From Alnus glutinosa (lineage: Eukaryota; Streptophyta; Magnoliopsida; Fagales; Betulaceae): a DNA stretch of 64,000 nucleotides. The position numbers and the translations under genes are program-made. Numbering within the stretch: position 1 is the stretch's first letter; each line of letters opens with the position of its first letter. Shown one piece after another: positions 11,256 through 22,438 of the stretch. The DNA lies in assembly GCF_958979055.1 (NCBI RefSeq), contig NC_084891.1, positions 24,141,501-24,205,500 on the forward strand, in the 5' to 3' direction. The notes beneath the pieces are model-generated. The model saw only the letters and a program-made list of their open reading frames with translations, was not told where the DNA came from and searched no databases.

Positions 11256-11557
11256 CAAGAATTCATCTTTTTTCAATAAATATTCGCTACATGCATGCAA
11301 TGATAAATGTTAAGTGCTCAATCCAACTTTGAAAGATAGATCGAGCTGATGTTCATCGGAACACAATTCTTTCTTCAACATTTTTGTTTCTTTTTCCGAT
11401 AATTGAAACTTAGAAGCAACCTTTAGGAATCTTTTAGCCTTAATAAAAGATCACATGACAGTTTCAGAGACTGAAACGCTATTTGGCTAAATAAAAAAAA
11501 AATAAAAGGGATTAAAGCGTGACTACTATCATGCACATTATGTCAAATCAATGTTGT
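11256..11557. other. Spacer, nothing recognised
   Basis: AT-rich sequence without a supported gene or repeat. Confidence 0.4.
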
Positions 11558-11610
11558 ATATTATTTTGTTTTGAAATGGAAGATGAAAACACTTCAAAAC
11601 AAAATAATAT
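11558..11610. repeat. Perfect 18-bp hairpin
   Basis: ATATTATTTTGTTTTGAA at 11558-11575 is followed after 17 bases by its exact reverse complement at 11593-11610. Confidence 0.85.
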
Positions 11611-11635
11611 GAGGGTTGCTACATTCACACCAAAA

Positions 11636-11678
11636 AGCTTACACTCATTTTTTACACCATGATGTGGCATTCCATATC

Positions 11679-11727
<49 letters not shown>

Positions 11728-12115
11728 TGGGTTTTCTTCTTAGGCATACAAGGAAGATCGGTGCCCCCGAACTGCCCACCTGAACCACCTGGAACACGCG
11801 AGCACCACTACCTCCAAGACAGTCACCATCGAGCGTCCATTTCCGAAGGCCATGGACGGGTGGCGACTAAGCTCGGGAAAGATCCAGCCAGAACCCACGC
11901 ACATTGGCGTGGGTTTGAGAGACCCGGCTGAAAAACCAAGCTGTCCAGATCCCGAACGGCCCAGATCAAGCCAAGCGTCCCGATCCAAACTCGAATCCGA
12001 CCAGAAAACCACGTCATCCAGAGCCCGAACCACCCAAATCTGATCGAGTGTCCCGACCCGTCATCCTGATCTCGCAGGCCTTCCAAATCCCGTCATCCCG
12101 AGCTTTGTCGCCGAT

Positions 12116-12152
<37 letters not shown>

Positions 12153-12235
12153 GAAGAGGAAAAAAAAAATCCGATGTGGAATATCCACATTCGGGTGCAA
12201 GGGTTTGGGAGTAAGTCTAGCATTTTTCTTGGCTA
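11636..12235. mobile_element. Candidate TIR element with GC-rich insert
   Basis: The left boundary region (GATGTGGCATTCCATATCAG then poly-T, 11661-11726) resembles the inverted right boundary (poly-A then ATCCGATGTGGAATATCCAC, about 12163-12192). Between them lies a sharply GC-rich block (11727-12117) ending in a (GA)n run (12118-12150). Frames through the block on both strands are low-complexity (P, S, G, R) with no domain I recognise. It may be a DNA transposon with captured host sequence. No clear target duplication was found. Confidence 0.45.
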
Positions 12236-12309
12236 AAAGTAGGGAAAGTTTTTATTATGGTAAAAACAATCCACGAAATAATAATTAAGGGCATGAGATG
12301 TCAAGTTTT

Positions 12310-12665
12310 AGGTCTCATTTGGTTCGCGGAATAAGTCATTGGAATAGAATAACTATTCCGTTGAAATAACTATTTTTTTATTTGGTAGGGACCTATTCCT
12401 GAGGGAATAGACAACCTTTTCCAAAAAAAAATTAAAAAACAAAAACAAAGAATTTAGATTAAATCAAAGGTCCAATATTATTGTTTTTTTTTTTTTTTTT
12501 AAGATTTGAGTTTTTTTTAAAAATAAGAACTTATGTGGGTCATTTTTTTAGTCATTTTGGGTCAATTCCAATTGTGGTATATGTGTTGTCACCAAACTAA
12601 AGGATTAGAATAATCATTCCATTTCACTATTCCTCATTCCTAGTAATAACTATTCTAAGACCTGT
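12310..12665. mobile_element. MITE-like element
   Basis: Starts GGTCTCATTTGGTTCGCGGAA and carries repeated GGAATAG/ACTATTCC motifs. It ends with inverted forms of the same motifs (ACTATTCCTCATTCCTAG, ACTATTCTAAGACC). No coding capacity. Similar motifs occur in the tandem units at 24139-25000. Confidence 0.55.
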
Positions 12666-12821
12666 CATCCAGATTCAAGAGGTCTGCTACTTCAAAATGG
12701 TCCGAATTAAGATCTTCTCAAATTATTTGTTCGAATTAAAAAGAAAACGGTCAAGTGATTGTGAGAGATCACTTATACATAAGATTCACTTGACCAAATA
12801 AAAACTAGGCTATCCAACCAC

Positions 12822-13037
12822 TTATCCAAAAATTTGGGCCGCAATTTTCGCTGATGAAGATAGGAAGACTAGCTTGGATGAATTAATCTTCTGCTCTGAC
12901 CAATTATAATGGGTGCTTAGACAATCATGGATCACAATTTCTTCTCTAGCGTTGGCTTTGGAAAAAATCATCCAATCATCAACAAATAGAAGATGAGAAA
13001 CTGGAGGACCTTGCCTTGATGCCATGTAGATTACCAA
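12822..13037 (-). mobile_element. LINE reverse-transcriptase fragment, antisense
   Basis: The minus strand reads PVSHLLFVDDWMIFSKANA, then CLSTHYNWSEQKINSSKLV. This is the palm region of a plant L1 RT (consensus SHLLFADD-x-L-F, W-S-G-Q-K-I-N-x-x-K-S). The catalytic F-A-D-D has become F-V-D-D. The fragment is short and broken. Confidence 0.8.
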
Positions 13038-13149
13038 GATTCGCCTCTCTAAGAACGATTCTTGACCGAATTTTAGAACTCATAATAAAAAGAAAAGGTT
13101 CTCAGTGTTTTAGAATTTTCAAAAATCTCTAGTGTTCTAATCAAGCCCA

Positions 13150-15362
13150 AACCCGATGAAGAATCCGACAAATTGGGGTATGGCTAACAAATTATGTGTT
13201 ATTACTATCTTGACTGTCTTATCAAATAAATTATTTGATGTCTATTGCAATTTTGTCATTGCTAAAGATTTATTGGATGAATTAATGGGTGGATATGTGT
13301 TTGAAAATGAGGGTACTAAGAAATTTGGGGCTAACAATTTCTTACACTTTCAAATGACCAATAAGAAGAGCATTTACTTTTCAAATTCATGAGTTTCATA
13401 ATATAGTAGCCAAATTGGTCAAATAAGGTGATGGTCTACCTAAAAGCTTTGTGACTCAATGTCTTGTGAAAATACTACCGGGCTCTTGGAATGAATATAA
13501 TCTCCCTTTCAAACAAAAAAAGACTTTCATGAGTTTTCAACAAACCATAATTCACATTAAAATAGAATAAATGAATAGATCCTTGGAGAAAATCAACAAA
13601 GCTAAGGAAGTTGTTTCCAAAGCTAATATAGTGGGACATAGACCTAGAAGGCCTCCACAGCACTATAGGAAATTTGATCATAAGCCCAAAGAAAAATCTT
13701 AGAATTATAACAAGAAAAACAATTTGTCCATTTCTCATATACAAAAGAAAAAGGGAAATTGTTTTGTTTGTAGCAAAGCAAGTAAATGTTCGGCCTTGTC
13801 TAGGCAAAGAACTACCTACAACAACAATGGATCAACATCAAAGAGCAAAGCAAATGTGACAAAAGTAGAGGAAATTATTGTAGCATGGTTTCCGAAGCTT
13901 ACATGGTCATGGATTGATGTAGGACGGAATTTAATAATATTTTCGGTGCAAACGAAAATAGAAGAGTTGCCAAAAATAATATTGAAGCAGAGCCGTTTGA
14001 TTAGAAGTTTACCTGTTTGCAGACAATGGAAGTACAAAAGGAAATACTTGATATTCAAACCAAGAGTTTATTTTATTTTATTTCCTTCTTAGAATTAAGA
14101 CTTTATTTCCTTTACTTATTAGGACTAGATTTGCTTTATTTATTTGATTTCCTTTTAGAATAAGTTTTACTTTTACTACTAGGATAAGATTTACTATTGT
14201 TATTAGAATAAGGTTTACTATTACTATTAGGATTATGATTACTTTCTCTACAAGTATTTCTCTTCTATAAATAGGTGTGCTTATTATGTAAAAAAAGAAT
14301 CAATTGAATTGTTATAAAATCAAAGAATTCTCTCCCAAATACTCTGCGGAGTTTTATCTTTTGGGGTAGAAGACGAAGACGCTTCTCCTTGCAGAATCGA
14401 AGACGCTTCTCCTTGCAGAATCGAAGACGCTGTTCTTTGATTAGTTACTTTAGTCTTCCGCTACATCATGGATGTGAAAGGATGGATAGTAGATTCCGTA
14501 GCTACTAGGCACATTTGTGGAAATAAGGAAGACTTATCCTTCTACAAACAAATGGAAGAAAGAACCGATCGAGCGGGAGATTGTTGGGGACAATAGATCC
14601 ATACCAATGGTAGGCAAATGGAAGCTTTCATAAGGCTAACTTCTAGTAAAATCCTTTCACTTTCTGATGTCCTACATGTTTCTCACTTTAGGCACAATTT
14701 GATTTCGATACATGCACTTGCTTGGTAAGGCCGGACTTAAACTTTTAATTAATGGTGGTAATTAATGTTACCTTAACCAAGCATGATGTCTTTGATGGTA
14801 AATGATATGAAAAGGTCTTTATGTACTAAATGTCATTAATGAAATTCCACAATCTTCCTTGCTTACTTGGTTGATAAACTTGGACATGTAAATTTTAGCT
14901 ATATCAAGAAAATGAAAGAAACTGGAATCATTAATTCACTAAGTAAAGTGAATATGGATAAATGTGAAATATCTGCCGAGATCAAAATCACTAAGAAGTC
15001 ATGTAAATCTATTACAAGAGAAATTGAACTTCTTGATTTAATACATAGTGGTTCGGGTGTTTATAGCATACAACTATAGGTGGTAAAAGATATTATGTGA
15101 TATTTGTTGATAACCGCTATAGATTCACTAAACTTTAATTTACTTGTTGAGAACCAAAGATGAAGTTTTAGAAATGTTCATAAAGTACAAAATTGAAGTT
15201 GAGAATCAAAAGAGTAAAGAATTAAAAGACTAAGAACCGATAAAGGTAGTGAATACGAGTCTAATCCTTTTAAGGAATTTTGTGAACAAAATGGAATGAC
15301 ACATGAAGTTATACCTCCTTCTTCATTATAATCTAATGGAGTAGCCGAAAGGAAAAATAAAG
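13150..15362 (+). mobile_element. Degenerate Ty1-Copia remnant (gag to integrase)
   Basis: In order on the plus strand are gag (13180-13700: LLDELMGGYVFENEG, LPGSWNEY), a degraded zinc-knuckle region (CFVCSKASKC, 13760-13790) and protease start (WIVDSVATRHICGN, about 14482-14525, with the catalytic D-S-G as D-S-V). These are followed by a pre-integrase H-x-N segment (about 14880), then an integrase core with stops (YVIFVDN, about 15095; near 15290-15350 a block matching N-G-x-x-H-E-V-I-P-P and G-V-A-E-R). Reverse transcriptase is missing. Many stops and frameshifts show it is dead. A solo LTR of another family interrupts it at 13915-14468. Confidence 0.85.
13915..14468 (+). mobile_element. 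Solo LTR nested in the Copia remnant
   Basis: 554 bases with perfect inverted ends TGATGTAG/CTACATCA and a perfect 5-base target duplication TGGAT (13910-13914 and 14469-14473). It has a TATA-like CTATAAATAGG near 14265. The flanking Copia reading continues on the far side of the insertion once the LTR and one TGGAT are disregarded. Inside it, GAAGACGCTTCTCCTTGCAG-type 24-base units repeat at 14375-14398 and 14399-14422. Confidence 0.92.
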
Positions 15363-15875
15363 GTATTTCCTTATTCTACTTTCGTCTTATATATTTTAGT
15401 TATCTTATTGTTAATTTTCAAATTAATATCATTATGTTTTAACAAGAAAGTTTTGCAAGATCCAAATTATTTTCCAACAACGCACAAGCAATCTTATATG
15501 CTTGTGCGCAAAGCATTACTAAAAAATCAGCCTGCACAACCTAGTCTAACTCTTGTCATTCTTGAAGCACTTTTTACATGATGCCACCATGTTATCGTGA
15601 TTCGTGCATAAAAGTGGAAGGGTAAAAAGAGATCAAAAGAGAGAACTCTCTAAATGTCTTAAGGAATACTCCAACTTTTTTTTTCTTTTTTTCTTTTTTT
15701 TTTTTTCTTTTAAACAAAAATCATTAACTAACACTTTGAATAGAAAACACTCTTAGAAATACAAATATAGTTTTCACCTTTATATTACATTAAAACACAT
15801 TTAAAAAAATAAAAATAAAAAACACCTCTTAAAACACATTAACAAATAGAGCCTATATAGTTGATTACTTAGACT
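15363..15875. other. Spacer, nothing recognised
   Basis: AT-rich with a poly-T tract near 15675-15715. No gene supported. Confidence 0.4.
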
Positions 15876-16313
15876 TAGGGTTGACAATTTGTGTTGGCGT
15901 GTTGGGCCAACTTACGAATCAACTTGATATGGGGTTTACATGAACCAGATTCATTTAGTTAAACAGGTCCAATCCCTCAATCTTGACATGACTCATTTAA
16001 ATTAGCGGTGATACGACACGATCCGTTAACTCATTTAACAAACAAGTCGTGTTTAGGTCAACCCAATACGGCTTGTTTGGCCTGTTTCAACCTGTATATG
16101 AATTTAAATGGAAAAAAAAAAAATTATATGAATTTTAACCTCTTATGCAAGTCACTCATGGATCAAGGCCCAAGGGAGTTGACCTATTTATTAAATAGGC
16201 TAATTCAAGCCAAACCGAATTGACCCAAACTTAATTATACAAAATTTTAATATGTTAATTTTGCGTTGGGTTCGTATCGAGTTTACAGATCGTGTCAAAA
16301 ATTGACGAACCTA
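15876..16313. mobile_element. Non-autonomous hAT-like element (degenerate)
   Basis: Begins TAGGGTTGACAATTTGTGTT and ends AAATTGACGAACCTA, so the ends are imperfect inverted repeats. The interior is the CGACACGA/CCCGTTTAA-type sequence common in plant hAT-derived repeats. No 8-base target duplication could be matched. No transposase. Confidence 0.6.
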
Positions 16314-17634
16314 TTTGAACGGTCCAATTTATGAACATTATAGTAATTGAATTATTTTGGTGCGCAAGAGGAAGCAAACGGGAGGACGTTCAGGTAGCAG
16401 CACTACATCCTCATAGACTCATAGTTGTAGGGTAGGGAGCCATAACTTTGCCCCTTGTGCGGGTCAGTTTCAACTTGTTGGTCATTCCTTATCCTCTAAC
16501 AAAAATTTATTCTTCTTTTCCAATTTGGAAAGAGAGAGAGAAAGAGATAGCAAAGCACATCTAAGGAGTATTGAATAGTGGAACACACATACGCATACCC
16601 CAGCTGTTGCCTGCTTCTTTACGCATACTTCTCTAAGGATGGAGAGATACTAAATGCAATTTTTTTTCTTTTCCTTTTTCTACTTGAATTAGGAAAGGAT
16701 TATAGGGAATGACCATTTTTCGGATCAAGAGGATGATATATTATAAACGAAAAAAGCGTAGGCAAAAACAAATTTGATCGTACGTTGTTTATAATTCTTA
16801 CGTTGGTTTAGAATTTCACAGGCTATATCGATAGGCTTCTCTTTTTCAAATTGTTGAAGTTTTACTCCAACGAAAAGGCAAAGGCACGGTTACTTTCATA
16901 TACATCTAAAATTGACTTCATATTTATGCAGTGCTTTCTATTTCAGTAGATCAGCAGATCACGAATACTAGCTAGCTCCTTCAAATTCTAACGTCTCTTT
17001 TCTTCTCTCTATACTCAACTATTCAAATTGTTCTAATTTGCTTCTTCTTCTATTTTTCTTTTTCTTTTGAGAAAAATTGCTTGGAAAAGAGGTAAGTAGT
17101 ACACAAAACATGTGGTGGAATAGAAGAGGAGAGGAGAAGGGAGGAGGGTAATTAGATGCGGCAGGGTCCACTTTTGATGAATAGACGACACAGATTGATT
17201 GGTTTAAAATAGGGAAAAAGTGCACCAATCATTCTGACTTTATAAGCATAGATGAAGATGTGTAGGCTAAGCAAAATGATTACAGGGTTTGAAGGTCGAG
17301 ACCCTTTTGATCAAGGCTTAGGAAAAAGTCATCCTTCAAATTCCCAATTTTAGCACATGATCGAGGAGGAAGTGATCGATATCTTCTCGTCAAAGTAAGT
17401 GAGCTAAAACATTTTGAAAAATATAGCAAAGGGAGAGAAGTAGCCGTCACAGAAGGGCGTCCCCCATTACCCAAAAAAGGAACATCAAAGGAGTCAACGT
17501 CAATCCATTCGGTCGGGGAGGCTCTTGAAGACTCATGCCTGCCCATCCATCCATCGATCTCTCTTTCAAACTTGAAGAAATGTAAACAAAGGCGGTGTGG
17601 TCAGGTCGAGCTAACCCCTAACCAGTACCCGGCC

Positions 17635-17637
<3 letters not shown>
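16314..17637. other. Spacer upstream of the AHL gene
   Basis: No supported gene. It contains short GA runs (16530-16550) and pyrimidine tracts. The distal part may hold upstream regulatory sequence for the AHL gene, but no element can be named. Confidence 0.4.

Positions 17638-17675
<38 letters not shown>
17638..17675. repeat. (CT)n microsatellite in the AHL promoter
   Basis: Pure CT run about 340 bases before the AHL ATG. GA/CT tracts are common in plant promoters. A second CT run (19238-19273) lies downstream of the gene. Confidence 0.9.
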
Positions 17676-17679
<4 letters not shown>

Positions 17680-17810
17680 GAGAGATGTGTACGTGGACCC
17701 TACTATAGCTCCAACCAGCGGCGCCATTAGTCTTTACTTGGTTTAGAAGCTCACCCACCTCCCCCTCTCTCTCTTCATAAAACACCCTCATCCCAAGTCC
17801 CATTCCCATA

Positions 17811-17823
17811 TATTTATTATAAA
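17811..17823 (+). promoter_or_regulatory. Possible TATA element of AHL gene
   Basis: TATTTATTATAAA lies about 195 bases before the start codon, after a pyrimidine-rich stretch. It fits a core promoter with a long leader, but an alternative (CATAAAAC near 17776) is possible. Confidence 0.4.
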
Positions 17824-18014
17824 CAAATCCAAACACCACGCCATCACCTTCTTTGTCTCCCTCTCTCTATCTCTCTCGTAGCCCATCCCTCTCTGCACCA
17901 AGTGCAACTATTTCTACTTGTTTCCCTTATTTTAATAGACCCGCCAATCATAGAGCGAGGAGAAGATAACGAACAAATTATACAAAGAGGAATAAAGAGA
18001 GGGAAATTCCCAAC

Positions 18015-18941
18015 ATGAAAGGCGAATATGTAGAACCAAACAGTGAAACCTCCAGCATGTTCTCCAAGCTTCACCACCAACACCAACAACACCAACAACA
18101 CCAACTCCTCCACCCATTTTCTCATCCCTTCCACCAAGTCTCCTCCGCCACCACCCCACGTGAATGCCAACAACAAACCTCTGAAGATGACGACAGCCGA
18201 AGCAGCGGTGGCCCCACTAACGCCACCCCTCCGACCAACCAGCCCCAGAAGATCAAGACCTCCTCCGAAGGCGACGGAGCCACCATCGAAGTCGTGAGGC
18301 GGCCCAGGGGCCGTCCACCGGGATCCAAAAACAAGCCCAAGCCCCCGGTCTTCATCACCCGCGACCCTGAGCCCGCCATGAGCCCTTACGTTCTCGAGGT
18401 CCCCGGCGGAAGCGACATCGTTGAGGCTATTTCCCGCTTCTGCCGCCGCAAGAACATGGGCATCTGCGTACTCACCGGCTCCGGTACCGTTGCCAACGTC
18501 ACCCTCCGCCAGCCCTCCCCAACTCCCGGCGCCACCGTCACCTTCCACGGCCGCTTCGACATCCTCTCCATCTCCGCCACCTTTTTCCCAGGCACCACGT
18601 CCTTCCCCGTCCCCAACGGCTTCTCTATCTCCCTTGCAGGTCCCCAGGGCCAGATCGTCGGCGGCCTCGTCGCTGGATCCCTCGTTGCCGCCGGGCCTGT
18701 CTTCATAATCGCCGCATCCTTCAACAACCCCTCCTACCACCGGATTCCATCCGAGGACGAGGTCCATAACTCGGGGTCCGGAGGGGGCGACGGCGCGCAC
18801 TCTCCACCGGTGTCGGGTGGCGGAGAAAGTGGGCACGCGCCGGGTGATTCGTGCGGGATGTCCATGTACAGCTGTCACTTGCCGACCGATGTGATCTGGG
18901 CGCCCACTCCGAGACAAGCACCGCCTCCACCACCTTACTGA
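18015..18941 (+). CDS. AT-hook motif nuclear-localized protein (AHL17/AHL28 type)
   Basis: Intronless, 308 aa. AHL proteins bind AT-rich DNA in the minor groove and form trimers through the PPC domain to regulate growth and development. Residues 21-32 are a His/Gln-rich tract and 58-62 an acidic patch. One AT-hook sits at 95-106 (RRPRGRPPGSKN), followed by K-P-K-P-P. The PPC/DUF296 domain spans about 121-245 and carries the GRFDIL variant (179-184) of the conserved G-R-F-E-I-L hexapeptide. The tail has the family ending CGMSMYSCH...VIWAP...PPPY. A single hook and no intron place it in clade A, and the N-terminus (MKGEYVE...MFSKLHH) is closest to AHL17. The coding sequence is far more GC-rich than its surroundings. 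An antisense frame of 357 codons over it is a shadow. Confidence 0.95.
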   Translation: MKGEYVEPNSETSSMFSKLHHQHQQHQQHQLLHPFSHPFHQVSSATTPRECQQQTSEDDDSRSSGGPTNATPPTNQPQKIKTSSEGDGATIEVVRRPRGRPPGSKNKPKPPVFITRDPEPAMSPYVLEVPGGSDIVEAISRFCRRKNMGICVLTGSGTVANVTLRQPSPTPGATVTFHGRFDILSISATFFPGTTSFPVPNGFSISLAGPQGQIVGGLVAGSLVAAGPVFIIAASFNNPSYHRIPSEDEVHNSGSGGGDGAHSPPVSGGGESGHAPGDSCGMSMYSCHLPTDVIWAPTPRQAPPPPPY

Positions 18942-19236
18942 TTACTTCTACAGTTCTGCTGTTAATTAATTCTGGGAAATCTTAGGAGATGTATTTGTTT
19001 TTCTTTCGGTTAATTTGTGCCCTTTGATTAACCTCTGTTTTCATTTCGATGTTAATGTTAATTTTAGCGTTTAGTTTAAAGATCAGAATGGAAGCGGAAA
19101 CTAAAGAGTTTAGTTTAGTTTTAGGGTTTCGAAAACCAGCTCCAATTTTCATGTTTCTCTGTGAAAAGAAAACTTGTGGACTGGTCTTCTCTTTTCTTTA
19201 ATGCTGGATGTCTGGCTCCGATGGGTCAAAATCAAG

Positions 19237-19278
<42 letters not shown>

Positions 19279-21411
19279 AGTAATAGGATTGGTATGGAGG
19301 GATGCGTTGAAGTTTGAGACAGGGCTTAGCCTATCTGCTACGCTCTACTTCTGCGTGAAGATAATGCTGATTCGATTGATTTTTCCCTGACGTCCCCAGC
19401 TTCTTGATTTGGATAAAGCGTGTGGCAGTGGAGAACGTGGCTAGGGTTGTGCTTGCCAGGCTCCTTTTCAGCGCAGCAGCGGCTATCAGAGCTCTGTATG
19501 TGTGTGTATGGGTGTGTTTTGCTTTGTCCAAGACGTTCTCGAAAGCTCTCAGAACCACCAACCCTACTTTATTTCCTCACCCTGCTTTCCATCTGATACA
19601 GTTTTGTACTTTGGTTTGTCTCTTTTTCTCTGCCGATGGGTAAAAAGAAAAAGGAAGGAAAAGACTTCGGTGAATCTCTCTCTTTTTCTCTCTATCCCCG
19701 CCAAACTTCTGGTCCTGATCATCTGTGTTGAGCTGTGGGTCACTATAGACACACCCGTGCATTTTATAGCTTAGCTCAGAATGGCGGACAAGTATGGGAC
19801 GTAGTTGCAAAAGTACAAACTATTTTGGGGGATGTATCGACTTCTTCTTCCCCCCACATTATTGTGGAATGGTTTGAAAACGATATCTCAAGTTTGTTGT
19901 CTAGCTCTTACAGGAATGGTCAGGGTTAAATGAACGAATATTGGGACTTGTCTTTCTTGGCCATTCAATAAAGAATAAAGAGGGAATTAAAGGGGGTCTT
20001 GCTCAAGGAAAGTTTTGAGTTAATTATGAAATGTTACTTAGTGTAATCCTATAGTAAAACTATTTTCTTTTTTCTTTTCTGAAAGAAATTCTGTTACCCT
20101 TGAAGCAATTGAATGATCGAGATCTTGTAGAGGAGAAGTATGATGCCTGTTTGTGATGATGGAAAATGTTTTGGGTGTTCAGTTTTTACTACAATCTTTT
20201 ATAAATTTATGTGGTACTTTACATTTTATAAAAAAGAGTGTCCACTCACCAAAATTATCATATGGCAATTCATATTTTAATAGCTGATGTGAGAAGTGTT
20301 ACGTGGACTTAAACGTGGTAAATGATATGTGAACTATCATGTAGTAGTTTACATTTTAGTGATTAATATAATAAGTATTACAGATTCACGGGAATTATCA
20401 TTTTAGTTTGTAAAAAATTTGTAATAAAAGTTATAGTCATATTCGATGAGATAATATTCAACCCTCCGCCTCTCTCTCCCAGTAAATCTAGGTGTATCAG
20501 GGACTCCAAAGAAGTTTGGGGTCTCGAATCTTCACAGAATGTATGATATCAACTCCAAAGGAAAACATCTTCCAACCCATGGTTTCATCTTCACTCGAGG
20601 ATTTGCAGGGTATTCTCAGTTCCAAAGATCATGCAGAACATGGAAGTTGTTGATCAATTAGGCACTGGTAGGGCCCTTGACATTGGAAACATTCTTGGAT
20701 TCCAAATTTTAACCATCACAAATAGTTCCCTATTCCTTTTCCCTGAGGGCCTAGACCCTCTTGATTAACCTGGTTGAAAAAATGCTACATGTGTTTTTAA
20801 CTGTTTACTCTTTAATGTGACAATAAAAATTATCATTAATATATTAAATATAGATTAACTCATTTAAAATGCAGTGTCAGTGAAAATCACCATTAAAATG
20901 ATTCGTCCAGACTCTGATACTTTTCTGTGAGACCAACTTACTTTCTTGACTAGTACTAATTTCAAGAATGTAATTTCAACCTCCTAGATATTATCAACGA
21001 TTGGAAATCTTTCTAGAAAGCCAAAATCTGTAAGAGAATCAAATTATTCATTTAGGAAATCATTTGGTGCATGCTTCCTACTAGATCCAAATTTATGGTG
21101 CCTTCAGATGGATACAAACGACCACAAAATTTTTCTACCATTTATGTGACACTATTATTGAAACCCGTGACTATCTTTCCTTTAGTATGTCACCTTATCC
21201 AAATGATATATATGGTGAATAATGCTTCCTTGGCCCCTAAATCTAAACAGTGTTAGTAATTTGATTGTCATTATCTGGGTCAAGATCTTTCCAATGTCAA
21301 TCCCCTCTTAAATAAACCCCTTTGATTTTTATTTTATTTTTCCTGTAGCGATGGAGAGTAAATGAATGGCTAACTAAAACAAAAGAATTCATGAAAAGTT
21401 GCACATTAAAC
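18942..21411. other. AHL 3' flank and intergenic, no gene recognised
   Basis: Holds the probable AHL 3' UTR, a (CT)n run (19238-19273) and short unassignable frames at 19330-19930. AT-rich spacer follows. None of the open frames shows a recognisable domain. Confidence 0.45.
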
Positions 21412-21414
21412 TTT

Positions 21415-21574
21415 CTTATAGCATTAACGGCAGTTTTCTTAAATTTCATTCAATTCTCTATATATAAGAAAACTCCTAAAAAATTACTTGAATCAGATAT
21501 CGGAAAACAAAAAATGGTTTAATTCTCTAAATTTAAGAAAAGTTTAAGAGAAGTTGCTGTTAATGCTCTTAAAC
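21415..21574. mobile_element. MITE with imperfect inverted ends
   Basis: The left end TATAGCATTAACGGCAGTTT matches the inverted right end TAAGAGCATTAACAGCAACT. TTCTCTAAATTTAAGAAAA-type motifs lie inside. No coding sequence. Confidence 0.65.
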
Positions 21575-22438
21575 GTGACCATCAAAATGCAATTCTCAGT
21601 TTTTGTGATAATTTGCAGGAATCATCAGGGAACTATTGATCTTCCTAGTTCCTCAAAAAATAGTTGTATCAGTATGACAATTATCTTTCTCTGCTTGCCC
21701 TTGTTTTATTGCTTGTATTTGCTGATATTTTTTTAAAAATAAATAAATAAGAAAGAAATAAAGAAAGAAAGAATTAGAAGAAGGTGAAAGAATATTAAGC
21801 GGTATGCAAGTAGCACGAGGAAAAGTTAATCGACATATATAATATCATTACAATATCTTACCGAAAGTTAATGGACATATATTAAGAAAAGTAGTTATTA
21901 TAGTTTCGCCGAAAGACTTCTAAAGTTGTCAATCTTCTTAACAAGTGGTATTAAAGCTGACGGTTGATGGTAGAGTTGCATAAGCACGGACAAGGATCCT
22001 CAGAATAGGGATAACAAAGGTGCAAAGTGCAGGTATATGTGGACCAATTAAGATTTCTTATTTCAATAAGAGGCCAAGGTTCTTAGTTCAGACAAACTTG
22101 ATCACATTAGCATGTGTGGGGGTGATTGTTGAGTAGAACAAAGGTCTTAATAAGAAGCAAATGTGCATGGCACACACAAAGTCACATAGCACGTGTGAGT
22201 GATTATTAAGTATACACGTGTATTTGCAAGAAGATCATGTTAAACAATATTCAAGACATAAGAAATTAGTGTGAGATCTAGAACCTTAAGATTTATTTAG
22301 TGGCCGGACAATCAAAATAATTTGAATTTTTGTTACTGCCTCTACATATTTGGTAATAATATATGAATTCGGCTTTCATGAGGTAGTTTTAAACTACCGC
22401 ATGGGTGCTGTAGTGGAAAACGGTATCGTTTTCCACTT
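21575..22438. other. Spacer with retroelement-like traces
   Basis: No gene. Near 21942 AACAAGTGGTATTAAAGC resembles a degraded LTR-element primer-binding site. Near 22384 a 17-base palindrome GGTAGTTTTAAACTACC occurs, and at 22413-22436 GTGGAAAACG-GTAT-CGTTTTCCAC forms a 10-base stem. The first resembles the hairpin in the Pack-MULE termini at 46290. Confidence 0.45.

Noticed and set aside
17844..18917. Long minus-strand open frame (357 codons) opposite the AHL gene
   Set aside because: It is Gly/Val/Asp/Glu-rich, as expected of the antisense of a GC-rich coding region. It has no domain and overlaps a well-supported AHL gene.
19331..19930. Small genes downstream of AHL
   Set aside because: Frames on both strands are short and overlap each other, contain simple-sequence translations, and show no motif.
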